A program made the translations under genes and the position numbers. Under the pieces are notes generated by a model. That model did no database searches. It saw only the letters and a list, made by a program, of their open reading frames with translations, and had not been told where the DNA came from. From Treponema sp. (lineage in GTDB: Bacteria > Spirochaetota > Spirochaetia > Treponematales > Treponemataceae), in the NCBI GenBank assembly GCA_017551545.1, contig JAFZLJ010000062.1:1-41151 (forward strand): DNA of 41,151 bases, in the 5' to 3' direction. This document shows positions 30,794-39,356 of this stretch, one piece after another. Position 1 is the first letter of the stretch. Each line of letters begins with the position of its first letter.

Positions 30794-31699
30794 ATGAACT
30801 TTTTATTGATGAGCAATGATGTTGTTTTTATTTCCAAGATGATTGAGGAAATTAAAAAGAACGAAGAAGGTGCACTTATTTTGACTTCCGATTTTCAGGA
30901 AGAAAGCCTTCTTAATATACGACCAAGTCTTGAAAATATTTCTCTTTGCGTTATTTTTTCAGATCCAACAGTTTTTAAAACTGTAGAAGAATCTACTTTA
31001 CTGGCAAGTATTGTAGGTTATCTTTATGCAAGTAATACACCTGTAATTACAAATGACAGAGCTTTAGCTTATCATACATTGTTTACAAATGACGGCGTTC
31101 AGTTTTTAAAAGATGAAACAAAAATAGTTTCTTACCTGAAAAAGCAATACAGCAACATTATTGATAAAAACAACAAGCGCATGGCAAAAAAAGAGCTTAT
31201 GATCCGCGGTATTCCTTTTACTGCAGACTGCTTTGGCCAGTATCTTGCCAAGAACAAAACAGAAATCTGTAATCTTTTTATAGAAGCCGAAATTGATCCG
31301 AATGCCCGTGATGATTTTGGAACACCAATTTTGAATCTTGCTGTCAGAAATGACAATGAATCATTCGTTAAAAAACTTCTGGATGCAGGTGCCGAAATTA
31401 ATTCTGTTTCCGAAGACCGCGGCTACACCCCGGTTATGGATGCAGTCTGGCGCGGTAACTACGAAATTACAAAGCTTTTGATTGAACGAGGAGCCGAACT
31501 AAACACAATCAGCAAAGAAGGCCAGTCAAACCTCGTCCTCGCAGTAGGAGCCGACCGCACCAAAATCTGCGAAATCCTAGCCAAAAACGGCGCCGACCCA
31601 GACATCAAAGACCAGATGGGCATGTCTGCATATGGTTACGCTACTCTGTTTAAGAAGACAGAGATTGTAGAAATACTCAAGCCGTTTCATAGAGAATAG
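30794..31699 (+). CDS. Ankyrin-repeat protein
   Basis: 301 residues from the ATG at 30794; a longer frame to 30734 runs through the promoter. No signal peptide, so cytoplasmic. Residues 1-110 resemble a degenerate receiver-like alpha/beta domain (LLMSNDVVFISKMIEEIKK, LCVIFSDPTVF, YLYASNTPVITNDRA) but lack clear phospho-acceptor signatures. Residues about 165-300 hold four ankyrin repeats, for example FGTPILNLAVRNDNESFVKKLLDAGAEIN and GYTPVMDAVWRGNYEITKLLIERGAEL. Bases 31491-31620 have unusual codon use. The TAG stop is the first codon of a dispersed repeat. Function is unknown; ankyrins bind proteins. Confidence 0.88.
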   Translation: MNFLLMSNDVVFISKMIEEIKKNEEGALILTSDFQEESLLNIRPSLENISLCVIFSDPTVFKTVEESTLLASIVGYLYASNTPVITNDRALAYHTLFTNDGVQFLKDETKIVSYLKKQYSNIIDKNNKRMAKKELMIRGIPFTADCFGQYLAKNKTEICNLFIEAEIDPNARDDFGTPILNLAVRNDNESFVKKLLDAGAEINSVSEDRGYTPVMDAVWRGNYEITKLLIERGAELNTISKEGQSNLVLAVGADRTKICEILAKNGADPDIKDQMGMSAYGYATLFKKTEIVEILKPFHRE

Positions 31700-31723
31700 G
31701 GAATAGTTAATAGGGGATAGTAA
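31697..31723 (+). repeat. All-frame-stop repeat, copy 3 (ankyrin gene stop)
   Basis: Plus-strand TAGGGAATAGTTAATAGGGG then ATAGTAA. Its first TAG is the stop of the ankyrin gene. Confidence 0.7.
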
Positions 31724-31727
31724 TTTA

Positions 31728-31804
31728 AGGGGAAAGCCTTCCCCTCGGCCGCACTTCGTTGCGTCCTACCCCTTCGCCTAGGGGCTCCGCCCCTAAAACC
31801 CCAT
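31728..31804. repeat. GC-rich structured repeat E3
   Basis: Two perfect hairpins, AGGGGAA-AGCC-TTCCCCT (31728-31745) and TAGGGGC-TCC-GCCCCTA (31779-31795), flank GGCCGCACTTCGTTGCGTCC. GGCCGCACTTC (31747-31757) also occurs in element E1 (466-476). It lies in the 240-base convergent gap (31700-31939) with two stop repeats and a terminator; nothing coding was seen there. Confidence 0.6.
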
Positions 31805-31815
31805 TACTTCAACAA

Positions 31816-31857
31816 TATAAAAAGCCCTTGCCAGTTGATGGATTACTGACAAGGGCT
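31816..31857 (-). terminator. Terminator of the flbB-fliK-flgD-flgE operon
   Basis: AGCCCTTG (31823-31830) and CAAGGGCT (31850-31857), with an inner CAGT/ACTG pair, make a stem with one mismatch. The minus strand then reads TTTTTATATT. Confidence 0.75.
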
Positions 31858-31906
31858 AAATAATTTCTATTAAATTAAGGACTTTTTATAAGGGAAAGAA
31901 CATTAA

Positions 31907-31937
31907 CTATTCACTATCCCCTATTTACTATCCCCTA
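31907..31937 (-). repeat. All-frame-stop repeat, copy 4 (flgE stop)
   Basis: Minus-strand TAGGGGATAGTAAATAGGGG then ATAGTGAATAG. It begins two bases after the flgE TAA (31940-31942). Confidence 0.7.
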
Positions 31938-31939
31938 AC

Positions 31940-33331
31940 TTACCTCTTAAGGCTCAATACAGTTTCAAGCAATGTATCAGCAGTTGTGATTGTCTTTGCG
32001 TTAGACTGGAAACCTCTCTGGGTTACGATCATATCTACCATCTGTTCAGACAAATCAACGTTTGACATTTCCAAAGCACCAGCCATCAAGGTACCTTTTC
32101 CTGCTACACCAGATTCACCGATTCTTGCCATACCAGAGTTGTTTGATTCAACGAAAGTAGAATCTCCGGCTTTTTCAAGACCGCGGTCGTTAGCAAATGT
32201 TGCCAATGCAATCTGACCGATAGTTCTGTTTGTACCGTTTGAATAAACACCTGTGATTACACCACTTGAGTCAATCTTGAATGTATCAAGATAACCGAGT
32301 GTATATCCGTCCTGGTAGTAAGCCTTTGTTGTAGACTTAGAAGCTGACTGTGTGATTGTATTTTCAAAGCTTCCGATTGTACCAAGATTAATTGCGAAGG
32401 TCTGGCGGTGTGGAGTTCCGTCTGCTTCGTCATTTGATTCTGGAACTGTGAATGAAGTCATAAGTTCAATCTGACCAAAATCAGCAGAAACGTTTCCGGC
32501 ACTGTCTGTTACAGACTGCAATGCACCCATGTTGTCGAACTGAACGATGAATGTGTTACCCATTCCGTCTGTAGTTCCAAGACCAATGCGTGTCTGTGTA
32601 AAGTCAGCATTGTCTTCATCAACGTTTACAGTTGCCTGCCACTGGTTTGGATTACCAGGAACTCTCTGGAAAGATACAGAAAGCAAATGCTTGTTACCGA
32701 AGCTGTCGTAGATTTCCTGCTCTGTTCCCCATGTTCCCTTGCGGATATCTTCGAGGCTTGCTCCGTCTGTAATCTCTGGAGTTGTCTTGTTCAAGTTACA
32801 TGCAAACAAAACATTCTGTGTTTCTTTTGCAGGATCCTTAGCACCTACAGGAATTGTCAAATCAGTAGGAGTAGCGGCTGTGCTTACAAGCATCTGGCCG
32901 TTTACTTCTTCTGCCATCCAACCCTGAACGCGCATACCATTTGCTGGGTTTACGAGTGTTCCGTCTGTATCCAAACTGAACGCACCGGCTCTTGTATAAA
33001 AAGATTCCTCCCCACTCTTTAAGATAAAGAAACCGTTACCCTGAATGGCAATATCAGTAGATACACCTGTTGACTGCAGGTTACCCTGATTAAAGATATT
33101 GTCAATGGCAGCAACTGTCATACCAAGACCAACTTCTTTAGGGTTTACACCACCAAGTTCATCTGTTGGTTTTGCAGCACCCTGCATCTGCTGGCTGATC
33201 ATGTCCTGAAAGTTAACACGTCCCCTCTTAAAACCAATAGTGTTAACGTTCGAGATGTTGTTACCAATTACGTCCATTCTTGTCTGATGATTCTGCAACC
33301 CTGAAACACCAGAATAAAGTGATCTCATCAT
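31940..33331 (-). CDS. flgE: Flagellar hook protein FlgE (lysinoalanine type)
   Basis: 463 residues. [41 protein letters not shown] and the C-terminal [38 protein letters not shown] are the conserved hook/rod ends. Counting from the first Met, Lys165 (PVGAKDP) and Cys178 (LFACNL) sit exactly where T. denticola FlgE forms its self-catalysed lysinoalanine cross-link, which stiffens the spirochete hook. Cys178 appears to be the only cysteine. GGAAGG precedes the double ATG. It lies 35 bases after flgD and is last in the operon. Confidence 0.96.
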   Translation of the reverse strand: MMRSLYSGVSGLQNHQTRMDVIGNNISNVNTIGFKRGRVNFQDMISQQMQGAAKPTDELGGVNPKEVGLGMTVAAIDNIFNQGNLQSTGVSTDIAIQGNGFFILKSGEESFYTRAGAFSLDTDGTLVNPANGMRVQGWMAEEVNGQMLVSTAATPTDLTIPVGAKDPAKETQNVLFACNLNKTTPEITDGASLEDIRKGTWGTEQEIYDSFGNKHLLSVSFQRVPGNPNQWQATVNVDEDNADFTQTRIGLGTTDGMGNTFIVQFDNMGALQSVTDSAGNVSADFGQIELMTSFTVPESNDEADGTPHRQTFAINLGTIGSFENTITQSASKSTTKAYYQDGYTLGYLDTFKIDSSGVITGVYSNGTNRTIGQIALATFANDRGLEKAGDSTFVESNNSGMARIGESGVAGKGTLMAGALEMSNVDLSEQMVDMIVTQRGFQSNAKTITTADTLLETVLSLKR

Positions 33332-33366
33332 AAGGCTTTACCTTCCTTCTTTTTTTGTTTAAATCC

Positions 33367-33810
33367 TTAGTTAGCGTAAATCGCTGCTATTTTATCTAAA
33401 GTGTAGTACATACCGTTTACAAGAATCATTGGATTATCCCCTCTGGTTGCCCCTTCCACGATTCCTGTAGTGGTTGTATCTCCCACATTCAATTCAACTG
33501 TTTTACCCAAAGCAGATGTTGCTTCCTGGCTTGTAATAAATGATGCCATTTTAGCAAACGAAGTGCTCATGTTTGTCATCTGTTCCAAAGAACTGAACTG
33601 AGCCATCTGTGAAATAAACTCAGTGTTTTCCATAGGACTTGTAGGATCCTGATTCTGAAGCTGTGTAATAAGCAGCTTTAAGAAGTCGTCCTTTCCAAGT
33701 TCGTTGGATACAGTGCGTCCTTCTGTAGTGTTCTGCTTGTTAAAGTAGTCGACCTGCTGGTCAAGCATTGCCTTTTCACTAGCAGACATTGTTGTGTTAA
33801 GTAGTTCCAT
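33367..33810 (-). CDS. flgD: Flagellar hook assembly scaffold FlgD
   Basis: 147 residues from the ATG at 33810, five bases after AGGAG; a GTG immediately upstream is too close to it. The FlgD N-terminal domain is clear: [46 protein letters not shown]. The C-terminal part ([19 protein letters not shown]) is short; the fuller beta domains of enteric FlgD are missing, as in other spirochetes. FlgD caps the growing hook. Between fliK and flgE. Confidence 0.93.
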   Translation of the reverse strand: MELLNTTMSASEKAMLDQQVDYFNKQNTTEGRTVSNELGKDDFLKLLITQLQNQDPTSPMENTEFISQMAQFSSLEQMTNMSTSFAKMASFITSQEATSALGKTVELNVGDTTTTGIVEGATRGDNPMILVNGMYYTLDKIAAIYAN

Positions 33811-33841
33811 CACTTCTCCTTATACCACCTCTATCGTCACT

Positions 33842-35239
33842 TTATGCAACGATGTTAATTGAATATTCAGAATTCTGTGCAAATTCGTACGAATCCTGAA
33901 TATATCCGTCTGTTTCCCCACCCAAAGAATCGCCATAAGCATTCTTTGCCCAATATTCAAATCCGTCATACCTTCCTTCGAAAGTCTGATTCTGATCATT
34001 CTGTGAGTTTCCGTTGTAAGAAACATCAAAACTTGAAGTGTCAAAACCACTCTTTGCAAAGGCCTCCCTTAAGGTCTGGGCGTTATCTTTGAAAACTTCC
34101 AGAGCTTCCTTGGTATTAACGGTAATATGTGCACTAACAGTCTTGCCGTCCATTGAAAGATGAATCTTTACATTTCCAAGATCATCCGGATGAAGTACAA
34201 GATTTATAGTTCCTTTATTATTGTCCTGCAGAATCAAAGAGCCTGCTTTTACAAACTCAGGTGCATTTGCCTGAATCTGATTAGAAAGCATTGCCTGGAA
34301 GTTTGAACCTTCACTGGCAGCAGTCTGATTATCCAAAGACAAGATATTTTCTGAAGCAGTCTGCTCGGCAAGCTCCATTGTAATTGTTGCATTGTTCTGG
34401 TTATCAAACTGAACCTGAACCTGTCCCTTTGAACCGCTCTTTTCTGAAGACTTTGCATTTTCTGTCTGTGCAGTTCTCTGGTCACGAACAATTATTTTTG
34501 AATCTTTGTCGAGTGCATAAACCTTTTCATCATTCAAAAGCTTATTCTGCAGAAGTGAATCCTGATTTTCATCAACCCCAATATTTTCTAAATCAATTGT
34601 AAGCTCATTATTCTTGAGATTTTCAGAGTCAGTCTTGATTTGAGAATTAGAAGCAATTTGAGATGAAGCATTCTGAACAGCAGCAGCATTTTCCGCAAGC
34701 TCAGCCGAAGCATTTGCCTGTTCTTCATTAACTTTGTTCAGATTTTTGTCGTCAAGGATTTTTTTAGAATTCTTAATGTCCGTAGAATTCAATTTTGTTT
34801 TAGGATCAGCTTTTTCTTCGCTGTCTTCATCAACAACCTTAAGATGTTCGTTCTTCAAGAGCTTTGGCTTTGAATCCAAATCATCTTTGAACGAATTCTT
34901 TTTCACATTCCCCTCTTTATCAGTCTGTTTTTCATCAGCCTTTGGAGTTTCTTTACCATCTTTTATATCAGAAGTTTGTTTTTTGTCTTCTGTACGATCA
35001 GCATTGTTAGCCTTTTGATCATCTGCAGCTTGTGAAACTTCCTGAGGCTTAGAATTCTCGTATGAGTTTTTAAGCTCAGTTTCTTTTTCAGGAGCTTCTG
35101 TTTGACCAGAACGCACAGAATTTAATAAATCTGCAAAAGAAGTTTGAGGAGAGGAATTATTTTGTAATACTTGGGATACTTGTAAATTGCCTGTTTGAAT
35201 GGCCTGGTTTACGATGATATCCGATACAATTGCCTGCAT
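33842..35239 (-). CDS. fliK: Flagellar hook-length control protein FliK
   Basis: 465 residues from the ATG at 35239, seven bases after a perfect AGGAGG; the TTG two codons earlier is too close. Residues about 30-330 are low complexity and charged (Asn, Asp, Glu, Lys, Gln), as expected for the molecular-ruler region. The C-terminal FliK domain (343-410) has GTINLVLHPDDLGNVKIHLSM and the LREAFAKSGF helix that switches export specificity. A further tail of about 55 residues rich in Tyr, Asn and Asp follows. flgD starts 31 bases later. Confidence 0.9.
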   Translation of the reverse strand: MQAIVSDIIVNQAIQTGNLQVSQVLQNNSSPQTSFADLLNSVRSGQTEAPEKETELKNSYENSKPQEVSQAADDQKANNADRTEDKKQTSDIKDGKETPKADEKQTDKEGNVKKNSFKDDLDSKPKLLKNEHLKVVDEDSEEKADPKTKLNSTDIKNSKKILDDKNLNKVNEEQANASAELAENAAAVQNASSQIASNSQIKTDSENLKNNELTIDLENIGVDENQDSLLQNKLLNDEKVYALDKDSKIIVRDQRTAQTENAKSSEKSGSKGQVQVQFDNQNNATITMELAEQTASENILSLDNQTAASEGSNFQAMLSNQIQANAPEFVKAGSLILQDNNKGTINLVLHPDDLGNVKIHLSMDGKTVSAHITVNTKEALEVFKDNAQTLREAFAKSGFDTSSFDVSYNGNSQNDQNQTFEGRYDGFEYWAKNAYGDSLGGETDGYIQDSYEFAQNSEYSINIVA

Positions 35240-35290
35240 TGGCAATCCTCCTGGTTGTAAACAAAATTGAAGGATTGCCAGATTGAGCGG

Positions 35291-35917
35291 TTATTCCAGG
35301 GACTCTGGTTTACTTAGCATCTTCCGCTGTATTTCTGCAGCCCGGGCAGATGGCATTAAAGAAAGCCAGTAAGAACCCATGGATGAGGAGCCGTTTTCCT
35401 TTGCCATTTCTTCTACCTTGCGAAGGACGTCAATTACAACCTGATCATCCATAGCAACAAGAATGGCAACGGCAGCTTCCGGCCTCATACCGTTCAGATT
35501 ATTAGCAATCTGTTCAACGTTTACTTCTTTATCATCGTATTTTTTTACGGTCAAGTTAAATGTTTTTTCACGTTCTTCTTGATTTTTTTCTCGTTCTGCT
35601 AATTCGGCTGCAATCTGCGCATTTTTGCTTTCTGACTCTTCAAGGTCTGCTTCACGCTTATCAAGCTCTTCAATGCGGATATCGATTGCCTGTTTTTGTT
35701 TGTTTAAACGGTCTTCATCAAGATTTGCTACAAGAGGTTTAGATTGAGTTGCAGTCTGAGATGTCTGTACATCCTTTCCCATTAACTTATAAACTGGAGA
35801 GAATACATTTTTTACACGGATTATTCCAAGGTAATCGAACCACAAAAGTCCTCCGATTACAAGGATTATTATAACAAGAATTAATACAAATGATTTTCCA
35901 AAGCCTTTTAAAGCCAT
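35291..35917 (-). CDS. flbB: Periplasmic flagellar collar protein FlbB
   Basis: 208 residues. One N-terminal membrane anchor (residues 11-28, VLILVIIILVIGGLLWF), then a charged coiled coil (about 68-125) and a C-terminal MgtE-N/MotE-like helical domain (NNLNGMRPEAAVAILVAMDDQVVIDVLRKVEEM). In Borrelia, FlbB organises the periplasmic collar and helps recruit stator units. The position before fliK-flgD-flgE agrees with other spirochetes. GAGGGGA precedes the ATG. Unlike the larger spirochete motility operons, hexokinase and not fliJ lies upstream. Confidence 0.88.
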   Translation of the reverse strand: MALKGFGKSFVLILVIIILVIGGLLWFDYLGIIRVKNVFSPVYKLMGKDVQTSQTATQSKPLVANLDEDRLNKQKQAIDIRIEELDKREADLEESESKNAQIAAELAEREKNQEEREKTFNLTVKKYDDKEVNVEQIANNLNGMRPEAAVAILVAMDDQVVIDVLRKVEEMAKENGSSSMGSYWLSLMPSARAAEIQRKMLSKPESLE

Positions 35918-35937
35918 TTTCCCCTCGTATTTAAATA

Positions 35938-35965
35938 ATTATAACATATATTATAAAAAAATCAA
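35938..35965 (-). promoter_or_regulatory. Sigma-70 promoter for flbB-fliK-flgD-flgE
   Basis: TTGATT (35960-35965), 16 bases, TATAAT (35938-35943). It lies wholly in the 54-base gap after hexokinase, so the motility operon can be transcribed on its own. Confidence 0.55.
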
Positions 35966-35971
35966 ATATAT

Positions 35972-37285
35972 TTATTCTATTAAGCCACTTATGGCTGTTC
36001 CAAGTGTAATATCATTTTCTGCAGAAACAATTTCCCAGTAAATGCCAAGCTTGTTTGTTAGTATTTCATCAAGGTAGGCATGAACGCGGTTGTTTACCAT
36101 CCAGGTTTTATAGAAGGTTGTTCCGTTACACAAAATACAGATTGGATGACCTGCGTTTTTACCTGCTCCTGTTTGAATTGCACAGGCTGTAAGAATTGCA
36201 GCAGAACAGCGGGCAGAACGTTCAACAACAGCATCGAGCAGCTGGTAAAGCATGTCGCAGTCTTCTTCTGTTGCTATTTCGCAGGCAAGCTTTCCTAGTG
36301 CACAGTCTTTATTGAATGGGCCGTGCAGGAATTTATCCATTTCTATAAGAGTTAATGGTTCAAGCTTAAGAAGTTCTTCATTCATTTTCTGGCTGAAAAG
36401 TCCTTCTTTTGCTGCATTTTGAAGAATTATTGTAGAAACAGGTCCTAAATAAGCACCTGAACACTGTTTTTCCATATAGAAAGAACCTGGTTTTACAGTT
36501 GTTTTATCAAATTCAATATCAAAATCAGAGCGGTTGATGTTTTTATACTTACCGCTTTCGCATACGATTATTTGTTCATCTATCTGGATTGCCACGTCGC
36601 TACGCTCCTCGCAATGACGGGTGTCTGGCTGAAGATAGGCAGCATTCATACCAGTTCCAAGAATATAACCAATGTATGAAGAATAGCGGTGAATATCGCC
36701 TGCAGTAGCAGCACCGGCGAGCAAAGCAGATGTTGTATCGTTACACATTGTTACTCGTTTAATTGTGTTCCAGCCGTGTTCTGCAAGAGCTGCTTTAAGG
36801 CATTCCCCTACTTTTGAACCGATTACTTCAGGAGCCTTTACTTCCTTTGAAAATCCAAGAAGAATTCCATCGCCGTCTGTCTGAATTTCCATAGGATAAG
36901 AAAAGCAAAATCCAATACGGTCTGATTTATTTTTAAGGTGTTCAAGATTTACAGCAATCTGTTCAAAAAAAACTTTTCTGCTAAGTTCCTTTTCAACACC
37001 AGGCATCTTTGTTTTTTCCATTTCAGAAATAGTTGGAATGCCGGCTGCATCAAAAGTTACAAGGCATGAGCGGAAGTTTGTTCCACCCGCATCAATTACA
37101 ATAACACTCTGATTTTTAGCAATATCCTTTGGTGGATTACAGAAAGTGCGGATCATATCCTGATCAGAAGGCTGCTTTTTAAGTCCGCGTCTCATATCAT
37201 CCAGAATACCCTGGGCCAGAGCAAGTACATCAATATGATTTACAAAATTATGTTTCATTAAAAAAGAAGAAACTGTTGTGTTCAT
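35972..37285 (-). CDS. Hexokinase with an in-frame palindromic repeat insertion
   Basis: 437 residues from the ATG at 37285, which has AAGGA upstream; the longer frame to 37378 crosses the promoter. Hexokinase family features: IVIDAGGTNFRSCLV (phosphate 1), GFCFSYPMEIQTDGDGILLGFSKEVKAPEVIG (sugar binding), MCNDTTSALLAGA with the catalytic Asp183, ILGTGMNAAYL, and a C-terminal adenosine-binding region. Residues 223-234 (RHCEERSDVAIQ) come from a 36-base interspersed palindrome and are not part of the hexokinase fold; they fall in the loop after GTGMNAAYL. Phosphorylates hexoses with ATP for glycolysis or glycogen. Confidence 0.93.
   Translation of the reverse strand: MNTTVSSFLMKHNFVNHIDVLALAQGILDDMRRGLKKQPSDQDMIRTFCNPPKDIAKNQSVIVIDAGGTNFRSCLVTFDAAGIPTISEMEKTKMPGVEKELSRKVFFEQIAVNLEHLKNKSDRIGFCFSYPMEIQTDGDGILLGFSKEVKAPEVIGSKVGECLKAALAEHGWNTIKRVTMCNDTTSALLAGAATAGDIHRYSSYIGYILGTGMNAAYLQPDTRHCEERSDVAIQIDEQIIVCESGKYKNINRSDFDIEFDKTTVKPGSFYMEKQCSGAYLGPVSTIILQNAAKEGLFSQKMNEELLKLEPLTLIEMDKFLHGPFNKDCALGKLACEIATEEDCDMLYQLLDAVVERSARCSAAILTACAIQTGAGKNAGHPICILCNGTTFYKTWMVNNRVHAYLDEILTNKLGIYWEIVSAENDITLGTAISGLIE
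36584..36619. repeat. Interspersed palindromic repeat inside hexokinase
   Basis: The 36 bases begin CTGGATTGCCACGTCGCTAC and end CTCGCAATGACG. This is the well-known CGTCATTGCGAGGAGCGTAG-type repeat seen in many bacterial genomes. Its length is a multiple of three and it is open in the hexokinase frame. Confidence 0.85.
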
Positions 37286-37306
37286 TTTTATTTCCTTATA
37301 AAAAAT

Positions 37307-37335
37307 ATTATACATAATAGAAAAAATAACTTCAA
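37307..37335 (-). promoter_or_regulatory. Sigma-70 promoter for hexokinase
   Basis: TTGAAG (37330-37335), 17 bases, TATAAT (37307-37312). Leader about 15 bases with AAGGA. It overlaps the divergent helicase promoter. Confidence 0.6.
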
Positions 37336-37337
37336 TG

Positions 37338-37346
37338 TGATATATT
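37338..37346 (+). promoter_or_regulatory. Extended -10 box of a likely leaderless helicase transcript
   Basis: TGATATATT: a TGn extension and TATATT (37341-37346) end six bases before the ATG. No -35 box is evident, as expected for extended -10 promoters, and there is no Shine-Dalgarno sequence. Confidence 0.45.
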
Positions 37347-37352
37347 ACCTTC

Positions 37353-39356
37353 ATGCTCGATTTGGAAACCTTGCGCAAGGAATTAAATCCCGAACAATTT
37401 AAGGCAGTTGCAACTACAGAAGGCGCAATTTTGATTATTGCAGGCGCCGGAAGCGGTAAAACGCGCGTTATTACATTCCGAATTGCTCATATGCTCGATA
37501 AAGGTATTCCTCAAAGTCAGATTCTAGCACTCACCTTTACAAACAAAGCTGCTAAAGAAATGGCAGACCGAATCAAAAGCCTTACTCAGAAAAAACTTCA
37601 GAACCTTACAATTTCTACTTTTCATGCTTTTGGAGTAAAAATCCTGCGTCAGGAAATTACAAAGCTTGGCTGGCGTGAAAATTTCAGTATTTATGATGAA
37701 ACTGACCGTGTTGCGCTTATTAAAGAATGTGGCCGTGAGCTTAAATTCAGTCCTGAAGCAATGGATATTTACACAATCGGAAACCTTATTTCTAACATAA
37801 AAACAGGCCGTAAAAACTGGGAAACTGCAAATGACATGTATAAGCCGCTTTATGAGCTTTACCAGGAAGGCCTCAAACTTTATAACGCAGTTGATTTTGA
37901 TGATTTAATTGTACTTCCGATTAAGTTATTCCGTGAGTTTCCAGAAGTTCTTGCCCGCTACCGTGAACGCTATAAGTATATAATGGTCGATGAGTTTCAG
38001 GATACAAGTCATCAGCAGTATGAAATGATGCACCTGCTTGCAGACCAGAATGTTGCAGTTGTAGGCGACGATGACCAGAGTATTTACAGCTGGCGTGGAG
38101 CAGATTACCAGAACATCATAAATTTTGAACACGATTTTAAAGTTCAGGAAATCCGTCTTGAGCAGAATTATCGTTCTACAGAAACAATTCTTGAAGCAGC
38201 GAACGGTGTAATTTCTCACAATACAAACCGCAAGGATAAAAAACTCTGGAGCGGTAACGGCGGAGGCAAGCCTATAGAAGTATTCATGCCTCAGAATGAA
38301 ACTGATGAAGCAAACTTTATTGCCGAAAGTATTCTTGGAATTGCAATGGATGAACACCGTAAATATGATGAGTTTGGTGTTTTGATGCGTGCAAATACTC
38401 AGGGCCGTGTACTTGAAGAAGCGCTGCTCGAAAATAATATTCCCTATACTATGAGCGGCGGTACTTCATTTTTTGAACGTAAGGAAATTAAAGATATTGT
38501 AAGCTACCTGCGCGTTATTGCAAATCATGATGATGATATAAACCTTATTCGAATTTTAAATACTCCAAGGCGTGGCATTGGCCGTGCAACAATTCAGATG
38601 CTTAATGATGAAGCTTTGCTAAACGGTTGCACAATGTGGAATGCAATGGATTCTCTTATAAACAGGCCCGGCTCCCCTGCTAATGATGCTGTAAAAGAAG
38701 ATTTAGCAGAGTTTATGAAGCTTATTGAAGATGAAAGACAGAAGATTTTGACTGGACGCGGCTTGAGCAACAAAGTACGCCAGATGATTGAAGATATTGA
38801 TTACAAAGATTATCTGATTGGTGAATTTGGAAAGAGTCAGAAAGCCGTTCAGTTTAAGCTTATGAATATTGAAAGTCTTTTAAATTCCATTGATGCCTGG
38901 GAAAAAGATCCTGATAACGATAATCCAAGCGTATTCAATTACCTGAACCGCATTACTTTAGTTTCGCAGGACAACAGTGATGACAATGACAACAAGGGAA
39001 AAGTTAATTTAATGACTATTCACGCTTCTAAAGGACTTGAGTTTCCTGTTGTTTTCATTGCGGGTTGCGAAGAAGGCCTTATTCCTCATGCACGTTCTGT
39101 TGCCGAAAACGACGGAGATGTTGAAGAAGAACGAAGGCTTTTTTATGTTGCAATTACCCGTGCCCGCGACAAGTTATTCTTAACCTCATGCCAGCAGCGC
39201 AAAAAGATGAATATGGTTAATGAATGTACCCCTAGCCGCTTTTTAGATGAGATTCCGCAAAACCTGATTGAATATCACGAGCCAAAGGAAATTACAGAAG
39301 AAGAGGCCCATGATATGCTTAGTAATTTTCTGGATAATTTGAAAGCAAGAGGTTAA
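37353..39356 (+). CDS. UvrD/PcrA/Rep-type superfamily 1 DNA helicase
   Basis: 667 residues. An ATP-driven 3'-5' helicase for repair and replication restart. Motifs in order: LNPEQFKAVA (Q motif), GAGSGKT (31-37), AKEMADRI, TFHAFGVKILR, VDEFQDTS (Asp213-Glu214), GDDDQSIYSWRGA, LEQNYRSTETIL, MTIHASKGLEFPVVFIAGCEEGLIPH and RRLFYVAITRARDKLFLT. Length is similar to Rep/PcrA (670-730). The C-terminal SH3-like extension of PcrA is short. It converges with the ABC-F gene, sharing four bases at the 3' ends. Exact orthology (UvrD, PcrA or Rep) was not decided. Confidence 0.95.
   Translation: MLDLETLRKELNPEQFKAVATTEGAILIIAGAGSGKTRVITFRIAHMLDKGIPQSQILALTFTNKAAKEMADRIKSLTQKKLQNLTISTFHAFGVKILRQEITKLGWRENFSIYDETDRVALIKECGRELKFSPEAMDIYTIGNLISNIKTGRKNWETANDMYKPLYELYQEGLKLYNAVDFDDLIVLPIKLFREFPEVLARYRERYKYIMVDEFQDTSHQQYEMMHLLADQNVAVVGDDDQSIYSWRGADYQNIINFEHDFKVQEIRLEQNYRSTETILEAANGVISHNTNRKDKKLWSGNGGGKPIEVFMPQNETDEANFIAESILGIAMDEHRKYDEFGVLMRANTQGRVLEEALLENNIPYTMSGGTSFFERKEIKDIVSYLRVIANHDDDINLIRILNTPRRGIGRATIQMLNDEALLNGCTMWNAMDSLINRPGSPANDAVKEDLAEFMKLIEDERQKILTGRGLSNKVRQMIEDIDYKDYLIGEFGKSQKAVQFKLMNIESLLNSIDAWEKDPDNDNPSVFNYLNRITLVSQDNSDDNDNKGKVNLMTIHASKGLEFPVVFIAGCEEGLIPHARSVAENDGDVEEERRLFYVAITRARDKLFLTSCQQRKKMNMVNECTPSRFLDEIPQNLIEYHEPKEITEEEAHDMLSNFLDNLKARG

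Noticed and set aside
36584..36619. Hexokinase read as a pseudogene or assembly error because of the foreign peptide
   Set aside because: The insert is 36 bases, keeps the frame, and all hexokinase motifs on both sides are intact.
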